Below are positions 28,945 through 37,217 of a stretch of 64,000 nucleotides of DNA, in pieces; position 1 is the stretch's first letter; each line of letters opens with the position of its first letter. Under the pieces are notes generated by a model. The model was not told where the DNA came from. It worked only from the letters and a program-made list of their open reading frames with translations, and did not search any database. The stretch spans positions 1,178,001-1,242,000 of the forward strand of contig CAVPZS010000008.1 in NCBI GenBank assembly GCA_963710275.1. The letters run 5' to 3'. The translations under genes were made by a program, and so were the position numbers. Source of the DNA: Rhodoblastus sp963710275 (lineage in GTDB: Bacteria; Pseudomonadota; Alphaproteobacteria; Rhizobiales; Beijerinckiaceae).

Positions 28945-29126
28945 GTCCCCGCGCCCTGCCCGGCGAGCATGGTCCAGCCGGCTTCGCCTACCGCAGTGAA
29001 CCCGAAGCGGGCGCCATGACGAAAGCTGCGAGCCACCGTCTGATCGCCAATCGCGGCGGGAGCGCTTTCGGAATCGCGCATGAGGATCGTGTTGCGCGCG
29101 ATTCTCATGGCGCTCATCCCTTTCAA
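28941..29126 (-). CDS. Short lasso B1-like (PqqD/RRE) protein
   Basis: At most 61 residues (MKGMSAMRIARNTILMRDSE...). The end GFTAVGEAGWTMLAGQG resembles the strand-helix part of PqqD-like recognition elements. The two C-terminal helices expected in an 80-90 residue B1 are missing. One frame over, just past the stop, ESADIAARLHAGGVFDPSV would continue the fold plausibly, so another insertion error is possible, although that would overlap the B2 start heavily. It is coupled by 4-base overlaps to both neighbours. Its expected task is to bind the leader peptide. Confidence 0.5.
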   Translation of the reverse strand: MKGMSAMRIARNTILMRDSESAPAAIGDQTVARSFRHGARFGFTAVGEAGWTMLAGQGAGT

Positions 29127-30295
29127 TGCCTTCCTGTCGTCGTCGCTGTCCCGGTCGACGTGGCGCGGCCAAACAACGACAGCAGGGAATCGCTCATTGA
29201 TGGCGACGAACTCGGCGTCGAGAGCTGGCCCTGGGGCTTTGGCGCCGGCGGCGGCGCGACGGCCGGCTTGCCGGCCCCTTGCTGCGTCGCGCCTTTTGTT
29301 TCGTCCTTGTCGACCGCCTTTGAGCTGGCGGCCAATTCGGGTTTCGGCGCCGGCGGGGAATCGACGTTTCCAAGGATGATCGGAAGTCCATCCTTGCCGC
29401 TGCCGATGACGACGACCTTAGAATTATTCGAACGGGCAAGCTCCAGGGTTGCTTCGATCCCTCGCCAACGGAGATAGGAATCCGATATGCCTTCGCTCAC
29501 GATCTTCTGAAATTCGGCAATACCTTTCGCCTCGATGACCTTGCGCGCGTATTCTTTCTGCTCGCGATCAACCCGGAAGCCATATTCCTGAACCTTGTAA
29601 TATTGTTCGATCTTGCCATCGATCGCAGCCATGACGCTCTTTGGCAATTTGATGCTGAGCATGAGCGTGTCATAGAGCTTGACCAGGCTCATGCTGTTCT
29701 GCAGCGGCGTGCCGGAATCGACCTGGCTGGTGGCTTCCACGCCCATCGTCGTCTCTGAAAGGGTGCGAATTTCCTTCTCGATGTCCCGACGTTTTCGGGA
29801 ATAGATGTCTTCGGCCGTATATCGCGCGATGATCTCGCGCGCACGGCTGCCAATTTCAGGAAGTACAAGCATTTTCAGATATTTGGGCCCAACTGCCTGA
29901 TGCATCAGCGGGACCTGGTCGTGGGAGAGGCGAAAGCGGACGTTAATCGTCGCCGACAGGCTCACCCCGTCGCTGGAAATCGCGTTATATGTCTCGGTAA
30001 ACGATTGTAATCGCAGATTATAAATGAACAAATGGTCCCACGGGAGGATGAGGTGCAATCCCTCTTCCCTCAATTCGCCCGGGGCCAGAACTGTTCCGCC
30101 CCCAAACCTTTTCCACAACACGCCAACCTGACCGCTGGGAACGTCCTTGACCATGTATGGGTAGAGCACGGTCACCCCGAATACGGCGACCATCAGATAA
30201 ACAGAAATCGTCGGCAAATGATGCTCGACAATATGCCATAACCTGTATCGCACGGAATACAGGCTCTTGTGCGAAGGTTCGGAATTGGCGCTCAT
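29123..30295 (-). CDS. SPFH/band-7 (prohibitin-like) membrane protein in lasso operon
   Basis: 390 residues. One N-terminal membrane helix (TISVYLMVAVFGVTVLYPYM) is followed by a band-7 domain: VPSGQVGVLWKRFGGG, GLHLILPWDHLFIYNLRLQS, SLSATINVRFRLSHDQVPLM and the helical REIIARYTAEDIYSRKRRDI. A long Pro/Ala/Lys tail rich in PAPKP follows. Such proteins form membrane microdomain scaffolds and often modulate proteases or transporters. Presence inside a lasso-like operon, with 4-base overlaps to the ABC exporter and B1 genes, is unusual and suggests a scaffold for the biosynthetic or export complex (inference). Confidence 0.82.
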   Translation of the reverse strand: MSANSEPSHKSLYSVRYRLWHIVEHHLPTISVYLMVAVFGVTVLYPYMVKDVPSGQVGVLWKRFGGGTVLAPGELREEGLHLILPWDHLFIYNLRLQSFTETYNAISSDGVSLSATINVRFRLSHDQVPLMHQAVGPKYLKMLVLPEIGSRAREIIARYTAEDIYSRKRRDIEKEIRTLSETTMGVEATSQVDSGTPLQNSMSLVKLYDTLMLSIKLPKSVMAAIDGKIEQYYKVQEYGFRVDREQKEYARKVIEAKGIAEFQKIVSEGISDSYLRWRGIEATLELARSNNSKVVVIGSGKDGLPIILGNVDSPPAPKPELAASSKAVDKDETKGATQQGAGKPAVAPPPAPKPQGQLSTPSSSPSMSDSLLSLFGRATSTGTATTTGRH

Positions 30296-32034
30296 CGGCC
30301 ATTCTCCCCATTAACCTGTTCGACCAGCCGACCATCGTCCATTCGAAATTTGCGGGCATTCACGCTCAAATCCTCATCGTAACGGGCGTCATGCGTGATC
30401 GCCACAATCGTGAGGCCGCCATTGATCAGTTGCGGCAGAAGCTCCGAGTAGAACTTGCGACGAAAGCGCGGATCCTGGTCCGCCGTCCATTCGTCGAGCA
30501 ACAGAATGGGCCGCTGTTCCAACAGGCTCACGATCAAGGCGACACGTTTGCGCTGACCGCCCGAGAGCTCAAGCTTGCTGAATTCGCCGTCGACGACATG
30601 TGTCTTTTCGGCAAGTTCGAATTCTTTCAACAAGCGCTCGACCTCGCCCAATTCCGGATAGGAAATCCCGAAGAGACGGTCGAATAAATGGTAGTCGGAA
30701 AAAACCGCGGAGATCAAACCGCGATAGTCTTCAATATTGTCTCTGCCCACAAGCTTTCCGTCGAGGCGTATCTCTCCCAAATCGGGCTGGTACAGGCCCG
30801 CGAGCAGTTTGAGAAAGGTGGATTTTCCCGAACCGTTGCCTCCGGTTATGAAAACAAGGTCGCCCGGATTGAGGCTGAAATCGATCGGGCCGATCTGGTA
30901 AGAACTCTCTGCCGCCTTGTCGACATAACTGAATTCGACGCCCCGCATTTCGAGAGAGGCGAAACTGCGCCGCCGCGCGCCAACGCTGGCTTCTGCGACC
31001 GTCGATTCGCGCAGCTTGTTTTCAATGAGTTCGATATTCTCGACCGCAGCATTCGCCGCGGAGAGGACGGGCATGGACTGAACGATGCCGAAACACGTCC
31101 CTACCGCATACAAGAGAGCTGTTGAAATCTGGGCCGTCGATACCCCCATGCCCTTGCTCAGGACCGGCACGATGAAAACAACGGTTCCCAACAACAAATA
31201 GACGGACGCCTGCGCAAACACCATTTTCTTGAACGTTTCCGCCTGCATGAAAATCTTCTTGTTTGCAGCGAGACGCGACGTTTCTTCGGACTCCGCGAAA
31301 AGATCATCGGACCGCGAGCGATTGAGCCTGACTTCCTTGAAGCCATCCAGAAGATCGCCCAGGCGGTCAAACAGCCGGTTCTCGCATTCGGCGGTTTCGC
31401 GCGCCTCGATGGAAATTTGAGCGCTGCGCGCACGAAACACCAGCAAGGCGAAACCGACGATCAGGACGCTGAGAAAAAAGGCCGTCAAGGACAGGTAGGC
31501 GATGTACAGGGAAACGAAGAAAAGAAGCACGACGCCTTGCCCGGCAAAAGCAAGCATCCTGGCCGCTTCGGCGAGGGCGGCGGTCTCCTTGGTGATCGCG
31601 GCGACGATCTGGGTGCGGCCGATGGCGCCGAGCGCAAGCAATTCCGATCGCCGCAACGCGTCCATCAGACGCACGCGCAATCGGTGGATGATGGATTCGA
31701 TCTCCACCGTGACGGTGATCAGAATGTAGTGCTGTGTCTTGATGAACAGGATCAGGGCGACGATGAACAGGATCGCCGAGGACAAACCAGGCTTGGATTC
31801 GCCAGCCAACTTCGATCCGGCGTTGACCGCGGCGAGTATCGCCGCGTTGCTGACGCCGCCCAGTGCGGACATGAACAACAACCAGCGCAGCGACCCCTGC
31901 ATTTCCTCGCGGACAAGTTGGAAAAAAGTCATGGACGCAACGCGATCCGATCCTGTTTCAGGCGTCTGCCCGCCGTCGGCGGCCTTGCCGCCGCTCTCGC
32001 CCCTGTTCAGTCGACGTGCGGGTGATGACGCCAT
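30292..32034 (-). CDS. Cyclic-peptide-type ABC exporter (SyrD/PvdE-like)
   Basis: 580 residues from ATG 32034; a shorter start at MTFFQLVREEMQGSL (about 31932) is possible. About six membrane helices occupy residues 50-310. The ATPase domain has Walker A ITGGNGSGKSTFLKLLAGLY, signature LELSGGQRKRVALIVSLLE, Walker B PILLLDEWTADQDP and the switch His in VAITHDARYD. The EWTADQDP form is typical of cyclic-peptide/siderophore exporters. It probably exports the lasso-type product and confers self-immunity. It is the first core gene of the minus-strand operon and overlaps the SPFH gene by 4 bases. Confidence 0.88.
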   Translation of the reverse strand: MASSPARRLNRGESGGKAADGGQTPETGSDRVASMTFFQLVREEMQGSLRWLLFMSALGGVSNAAILAAVNAGSKLAGESKPGLSSAILFIVALILFIKTQHYILITVTVEIESIIHRLRVRLMDALRRSELLALGAIGRTQIVAAITKETAALAEAARMLAFAGQGVVLLFFVSLYIAYLSLTAFFLSVLIVGFALLVFRARSAQISIEARETAECENRLFDRLGDLLDGFKEVRLNRSRSDDLFAESEETSRLAANKKIFMQAETFKKMVFAQASVYLLLGTVVFIVPVLSKGMGVSTAQISTALLYAVGTCFGIVQSMPVLSAANAAVENIELIENKLRESTVAEASVGARRRSFASLEMRGVEFSYVDKAAESSYQIGPIDFSLNPGDLVFITGGNGSGKSTFLKLLAGLYQPDLGEIRLDGKLVGRDNIEDYRGLISAVFSDYHLFDRLFGISYPELGEVERLLKEFELAEKTHVVDGEFSKLELSGGQRKRVALIVSLLEQRPILLLDEWTADQDPRFRRKFYSELLPQLINGGLTIVAITHDARYDEDLSVNARKFRMDDGRLVEQVNGENGR

Positions 32035-32195
32035 TCAACCGTATGTGACGGGCCGGTCAGAATAAGGATGGGAAGCATGACCAGCGGGGTCAGGACGACA
32101 GAGAGCGCAAAGGTGCCCAGGAAACCCATGCGACGCTGACTGCCGCATACGCCCGTCAGGATACAAAAAAACAAGTAGACGCTGGCTTCAATCAT
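32007..32195 (-). CDS. Small two-helix membrane protein
   Basis: 62 residues with two hydrophobic segments (MIEASVYLFFCILTGVCG and LGTFALSVVLTPLVMLPILI) separated by the basic SQRRMGF. It overlaps the start of the ABC exporter by 28 bases in another frame, so it should be in the same transcript. No family is recognised. The pattern is common among small inner-membrane proteins. It might assist the exporter. Confidence 0.5.
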   Translation of the reverse strand: MIEASVYLFFCILTGVCGSQRRMGFLGTFALSVVLTPLVMLPILILTGPSHTVEWRHHPHVD

Positions 32196-32250
32196 GCCCC
32201 CGTGCCCCCATGTCTATGCCGACTGCCGCTGCGCGGTCGAAGACTATCCG

Positions 32251-32853
32251 TCAATTTCCGCCGGCAGCCCCGGACAGGGTTTCGGACGAAGCTTGCGCCT
32301 CGTCGGCGGAAGCCGCCGACGCCCGCCGGCTGAACAATTCCTTCTGATTTTTGATGAACTCGTGGTAGTCGGGCGGCTCGAAGTCGAGGAACGTGCCGCC
32401 GGACCTGAAGTGCTCGATGAAAGCCTTGCCGATCGCGTAGGTGGCGGCGGCAGAGAGCGCGGGCATCGAAAGCGCGCCCGCCAGCGTGCCGACGCCCGGC
32501 ACGAATTTGAGCGCGCTGGCTATGCCGACGCCGCTGCTCGCAGGAATAGCCGCTCCCGCGAAACTCGCGAGGATCGATTTGCCGATATTCTCGGAGAAGG
32601 GAACCTCGTAGACTTCCGAAAGCTTGCGCAGCATCTGCAACTGCAGGCCGCCCACCGCCGCGACATCGATCAGCGGAACGGGAACGAGAGCGGCGCCGCC
32701 GGCCCATATGGCAAACCGGCGCACCATGCCCGACGCTCTGACATCACGATCTTCAGAAGCAGCCGCCACGTTCTCCGTCGAGATTTTTTCAATAACTTCA
32801 GTATGTTGATCTTCCGCCTTGGCGGTTTCGGACGCTTTGGGTTCTTTTGACAT
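32251..32853 (-). CDS. DUF697-like membrane protein
   Basis: 200 residues from ATG 32853, with GGGGGA upstream. An acidic N-terminal region (MSKEPKASETAKAEDQHTEV) precedes MVRRFAIWAGGAALVPVPLI, DVAAVGGLQLQMLRKLSEVY, FAGAAIPASSGVGIASALKF and SMPALSAAATYAIGKAFIEH. The paired small-residue hydrophobic segments and the DVAAVGGLQLQML block are typical of DUF697/YcjF-like proteins. The function is unknown. It sits between the RiPP operon and the conflict island and may lead the minus-strand transcript. Confidence 0.68.
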   Translation of the reverse strand: MSKEPKASETAKAEDQHTEVIEKISTENVAAASEDRDVRASGMVRRFAIWAGGAALVPVPLIDVAAVGGLQLQMLRKLSEVYEVPFSENIGKSILASFAGAAIPASSGVGIASALKFVPGVGTLAGALSMPALSAAATYAIGKAFIEHFRSGGTFLDFEPPDYHEFIKNQKELFSRRASAASADEAQASSETLSGAAGGN

Positions 32854-33080
32854 AGTCGAATCCCCCGAAATTTGCCGCCACTCTGCGGCTAACCCCGACA
32901 AACGCACGGTCAATCACTTCCGTTCGTCGCCATGATACGCCCATGAGCGTCGCGCACAGTGATTTAGATCATATCCGGGAACGGATAAACGCTTCCCACT
33001 CATGATCGGCGCCGCACAAACACGCGTTTTGATCAGGTCATCTGGGAGGCCGCAGACTTTTCGATACGTGCCGCAATCTT

Positions 33081-34949
33081 TCACCCTGCATCGACATTCT
33101 TGACGCGGAACATCTGCGCCCAGCCGCTGATGTCCTGCATCATCGAGGCGGACAGCGAAAACAGCGCACGACCCAGTTCGCGCGAGGTCAGCGGTTGGTC
33201 GACGGCGATGGCGTCGAGTTCGGCGGAAGCCAGTTTCAGCACGTGCAGCATATGCGCCGATTGTCGGGCGAGCAGCGAAAATTCGGAATAGGCGCGAATG
33301 CCGACAAAGGCGCCCGATCCCGCCGAAACAACGCCGCCGATCACGCCCGCCCAATGGAGAGCGCCGCCGGACCCGCTGAACAGCGCGACAAGCTTGCTGA
33401 TTCCAATGGCGAAGGTGAGCAGGAAAAAGCCCTCGCTCAGACGCGCGATGCGCATGCCCGCCATCGCGTTGCGCAACTGGCGCCGCTGGTGGTGGGCCCG
33501 CTGTTCGGCGATAAGCGCGCGTCCAATCTCGAGGGCGCGCGGCTTCAAGGCAGCAAATGAGCCCGTCGGAAACGGCGCCGCGCGCATCGCGGCGGCGAAA
33601 TACCAGGCGACCCAAGTTTCGCGGGACGAAGACTCACGCGACGAGGTCTCACGCGACGAGTTCTCGCCCCCTTCCCCGGCTTCGAGCGCCAGCCGCATCA
33701 CGTCCGAATTGGCGAGAGACCAGCCGAGCGACGAAAGGACGCATTGCTTGCGGCAGATTTCGGCAAGGAGGCGATAGGAAATCCACCGCTCATGCCACCG
33801 TCGCACGTAATTCATGACGACGAGCGCGCCAATGCCGGACCAGGAGGCGACCTCCATGGAGGCGACCAGGACGTTCGCGAAACTGGAATTGGTCCCGCCG
33901 ACTGTCGCCATGGACAAGGCGATCACCGCAAGAAGGGCGATCAGGACGTAAGACGAACGATAGCGGTCGCTGTAGGCGATGGAATATCGATCCGCCGTCT
34001 CATAGAGCTTTTCCCACCACCGCCCGGTCGCATTTGCCGGCGTAGCCGCAGGCGACGGCTTGGCCGCCGGGAGCGGCGCCACCCGATCCATGAGGAAGGC
34101 ATAGGAGCGCCATAGGAAAAAGTCCGGCCGCGGGGTTTCGGCAAGATATTCGTCGAGGGGAGACGCCAGCCCATCGACAGCTCGACGCAAATGATGCGCA
34201 ATATGGCTCAAGACCCCTTCGCGCACCAGGTGCGGACTGTTGGGCGGAGCTATCGTCCGTTGCAGGTGGCGCGCCAACTCCTGTGCAGCCGCGTCGCCGG
34301 AAGGGGCCTTGTCAAACCGGCGCAACTGCGCGGCGCTGGCGATGCATTTTGGCGGGCTTGTCGCCGAGGCGTCGATCCACCAGACCAGCACGCCGTTGCG
34401 CGCCGCAAGGCGGATGATATCCGCGAGCCCTCCCCGTCCCCTCGTCGCATTTTCGTCGGATATCGCGATCAGGAGATCGCAATTGTGGACGACGAAATGT
34501 TCGCAGGCGAGATAACTGTCGGCGGCGGCGAATTCTCCACGGGCGCCATCGAGTTCCAGAATGTCGGCGCGATTGGCCAAATCCCTGAAAGCGCCAAGGG
34601 TTTGCGGAAAATCCTTTTCGTATTCGGACTGGGAAAAAGGCAAAGGCGCGTCCAGCCGCGCGCCAAGCTTCAGGCCTTCTTCAGCGACAAGGCGATCGGC
34701 GCCATCGGCGAGCGACGATATGACGCGCAATTCAACCACGGCCCCGCCGTCAGGGGCATGCTGGTAGACCGCCGCGACGCTCGCTGCGCCCGCCAGACGA
34801 CTCAATTCGGCGCCGACCAATTGCAGGATGCTGGCGACGCCCGAACGCAGAGCCGCAGGAAAGTCGACGCACGGACTGCGAACGCCGGCGACTCCGACGC
34901 GAAAGACAAGTGGCGGTCTGGGAACCGGCGCGCCGGCTGATGGCATCAT
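33081..34949 (-). CDS. SLOG-type nucleotide-sensor domain protein with membrane segments (SLATT-like)
   Basis: 622 residues. The N-terminal Rossmann-like region starts PPLVFRVGVAGVRSPCVDFP (a variant of the SLOG GVTGHR turn). It continues ELRVISSLADGADRLVAEEG and DLLIAISDENATRGRGGLAD. Residues from about 320 hold paired membrane helices (YVLIALLAVIALSMATVGG; LLTFAIGISKLVALFSGSG) separated by soluble helices, resembling two SLATT-type units. Such proteins are thought to sense or make nucleotide signals and act on the membrane in anti-phage or stress systems. A 15-base triple repeat encodes an SRET-rich linker. It faces the opposite direction to the kinase genes, with a second SLOG protein upstream. 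Confidence 0.72.
   Translation of the reverse strand: MMPSAGAPVPRPPLVFRVGVAGVRSPCVDFPAALRSGVASILQLVGAELSRLAGAASVAAVYQHAPDGGAVVELRVISSLADGADRLVAEEGLKLGARLDAPLPFSQSEYEKDFPQTLGAFRDLANRADILELDGARGEFAAADSYLACEHFVVHNCDLLIAISDENATRGRGGLADIIRLAARNGVLVWWIDASATSPPKCIASAAQLRRFDKAPSGDAAAQELARHLQRTIAPPNSPHLVREGVLSHIAHHLRRAVDGLASPLDEYLAETPRPDFFLWRSYAFLMDRVAPLPAAKPSPAATPANATGRWWEKLYETADRYSIAYSDRYRSSYVLIALLAVIALSMATVGGTNSSFANVLVASMEVASWSGIGALVVMNYVRRWHERWISYRLLAEICRKQCVLSSLGWSLANSDVMRLALEAGEGGENSSRETSSRESSSRETWVAWYFAAAMRAAPFPTGSFAALKPRALEIGRALIAEQRAHHQRRQLRNAMAGMRIARLSEGFFLLTFAIGISKLVALFSGSGGALHWAGVIGGVVSAGSGAFVGIRAYSEFSLLARQSAHMLHVLKLASAELDAIAVDQPLTSRELGRALFSLSASMMQDISGWAQMFRVKNVDAG
33622..33666. repeat. 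15-base repeat, three units, inside the first SLOG gene
   Basis: Three similar 15-base units (CGGGACGAAGACTCA, CGCGACGAGGTCTCA, CGCGACGAGTTCTCG) encode, on the minus strand, a Ser-Arg-Glu-Thr repeated linker between membrane units. The length is a multiple of three, so copy-number change would keep the frame. Confidence 0.7.
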
Positions 34950-35057
34950 GGGCCTCGTTTTTGTTGGTCGTCACGATCTGAGCATGTGGAAGGCCTGCTT
35001 TTCGCGTGCTGGGTCGGAGCGAACCTGAGTTGCGGCAAAGCGGAACTGCGCCGGTCA

Positions 35058-35237
35058 ATGCCTGAAACGACCGCCTACTGTCACGAAAACCCGGGTATGG
35101 GAATTCCCTACGCCGTCACCGGCCACGACACAATCTACACTTGGCAATGCGCAGGCGAGCGCGCCGTCGCGGGCAAGGCCATCCTGGCAGTCGACAAGCA
35201 AGGATATATCGCGAAAAACTGGAAGGAATTACGCTAA
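35058..35237 (+). CDS. Small hypothetical protein
   Basis: 59 residues from ATG 35058 (MPETTAYCHENPGMGIPYAV). It contains TIYTWQCAGERAVAGKA and the ending LAVDKQGYIAKNWKELR, which read like a genuine protein with two Cys. No signal peptide or known domain. It lies between the two SLOG genes on the opposite strand. It might be the end of a longer protein whose start is lost upstream. Confidence 0.4.
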   Translation: MPETTAYCHENPGMGIPYAVTGHDTIYTWQCAGERAVAGKAILAVDKQGYIAKNWKELR

Positions 35238-35268
35238 GTCGAAAAAACGCGAGTTTGCGACCCGCCTG

Positions 35269-37088
35269 CTATCCGCCCTTGATCGGCTCGACCTTGCGAT
35301 CCCTGTGGGCGAGCAGCCAATCGCCATTTTCAGCGAGCGCTTCGGCGCCAAGTTCCCTTATGACCGCGGTGAAATCGACGCGGCCATCGTCCAGAAGCTG
35401 CAATGCGCGGGCAAAAAGCCGGCCCATGCGGCTGTAGGAATGGGCGTGATCCTTGAACGCCCGCTTTTCCGCGAAAATGGACAGCGCGCCTGCGATCGCC
35501 GGCGCGACGCCCATCAGACAAACGCCGGCCTCCAAAATCTCGTGCTCAAGATCGCCGTCCCAGAGCTGGGCGGCCAGCAGCGCTGCTGCGGTTGCGAGAC
35601 CGACGAAATAGGCGATGCTCGCCAACAACTCCAGACTTTCGTATTTCTCGGCGGCTGCCCGGGCCTTGCCGGCTTCGCCCGCCTTTCCGGCGAAATAGTC
35701 GCGCTGGTCCTTGACCCAGCGCTCGCTGACCAGACGCGGGCGCGCCGGGCCGAGACCGCCCTGGATCGCCCAGAGCGCCGGGCCCCGCAGGGCGTCGTGG
35801 ATCCAGCTCATTTCCTCCCGGTGCTTGCGAAGATAATAATCGGAGACGCCGCTGCAAACGCCGCTCAACGCCCAGAATGCCTGAACGCGCAACGCCTCCG
35901 CGAGGGCGCGGTGATCCTGAAACCGGTTTTGCCATTGCCCTCTGCGCAAGCCCCAGAAATAAAGCGCAAAAGCGAAAACGATGACCCCGAGATAAACCAT
36001 CAGCATCTCAGGCTTCGTCCAGACGTGCGCGTAAAGCTCGAAGGCGAGGACCGCGACCGGGAGGGCCGCGGCGAGGCCGAAAATGGCGCGGTTGGTGTTG
36101 CGCTGGTTGCTCTGGGCGACAATGTCCGCATGAGCATAAGCGTTCAGGATCATCTCCACGGGCGGCTGCTGATCCCCCAGCGTCTTCCTTGTCTCAAGTG
36201 GCAGGACAAAAGTCTTCGCCCGCTCCAGTTCATCTTCGCGTCCCCCGGCGTATTCCGACATGAGCCTGTTCGCGGCGTCGAGCCGCGCCAACGGCGTCTC
36301 CCGTTCCCCATGTCCGCCGGCGTCATGGCTCGGGTCAGAGCTGGTCCAGACGGCGGCGAGCGTATCAGGCGCAATTTCCTTCGCTGCCTCGGCGGCGCGC
36401 AACTGCCAGAGCGAACCCGGGCGCCCGCTCGGCCGGGAACGGTCTGTCTCGCGGCGGCGACCCGCAGCGTCGGCCCGTTGCCGCCAAAGTCGAACAGACC
36501 GGCGCGTTCCGGAAAAATCCGACTCTGCCTGAAGACTTGCGAATTCTGTTCCCCGGCGGCGCGCAGATAGACGATATGCGCGGTTCCGCCCTGCATCTTT
36601 AGCCTTTCAGCCTCCGACGCGCCCGGCTCCCAGGCCTCAAGTCCGTTCCACAGGGCCAGCAGGACATGGCTGGTCCGGGATATGACCAGACCCGCCTGCT
36701 CGTATTGCAGTTTCTCGAGCATGCCGCCGGGCGCGTCGGCCACAGGCGGCAACTCCATCCGCGTCAAAGCCGCGGACCAGAGCCTGCGCAAGGTTTTCCG
36801 GCCCGCGTCGGCGGCAAATGTCGCTTCATACGCGGCCAGGGGCATTGGCGACACGGCGATCAGGGGAACGCCGAGGCTTACCGCCACCTCTGCCGCCAGT
36901 TGATCCGCCCCCTCGGCCAGCGCCGTCAGCAGCTGGATTTCGGACCAGGGAAACGACTCCCTCAGACTGGCCAGGACCTTGCCGATCATTTCACGCACGG
37001 CGGCGACGTCGTCGTCGGCAATGTCCCTGTGGCCGGTGACGCCGACGATGAGCGGCAGCGGTCCAGAATGACGTTTCGGATCAATCAT
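35269..37088 (-). CDS. Second SLOG-type protein with membrane segments, frameshifted
   Basis: About 605 residues from ATG 37088 (MIDPKRHSGPLPLIVGVTGH). The N-terminal domain has the canonical GVTGHRD turn, IQLLTALAEGADQLAAEVAV and the conserved HIVYLRAAGEQNSQVFRQSR. After FDFGGNGPTLRV two frame changes (near 36455 and 36418) lead through RDRPFPAERAPG into LWQLRAAEAAKEIAPDTLAA. The C-terminal half has paired helices (AIFGLAAALPVAVLAFELYA, MLMVYLGVIVFAFALYFWGL; LLASIAYFVGLATAAALLAA). The length remainder of two fits two insertions. It is a better SLOG match than its neighbour and starts 130 bases from the divergent kinase gene. Confidence 0.78.
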
Positions 37089-37217
37089 GGCGATAAAGCA
37101 CTCCGAGGTCGCCGATGCTTGAACTTGCCAGTGGCGAAACCCGCTGGCAAGATGAGGGGGACGCCTCTTTTCCCCTGTCGAGGCGGAACAGCCGACGATT
37201 TCAACGGTGGCGCGCAT

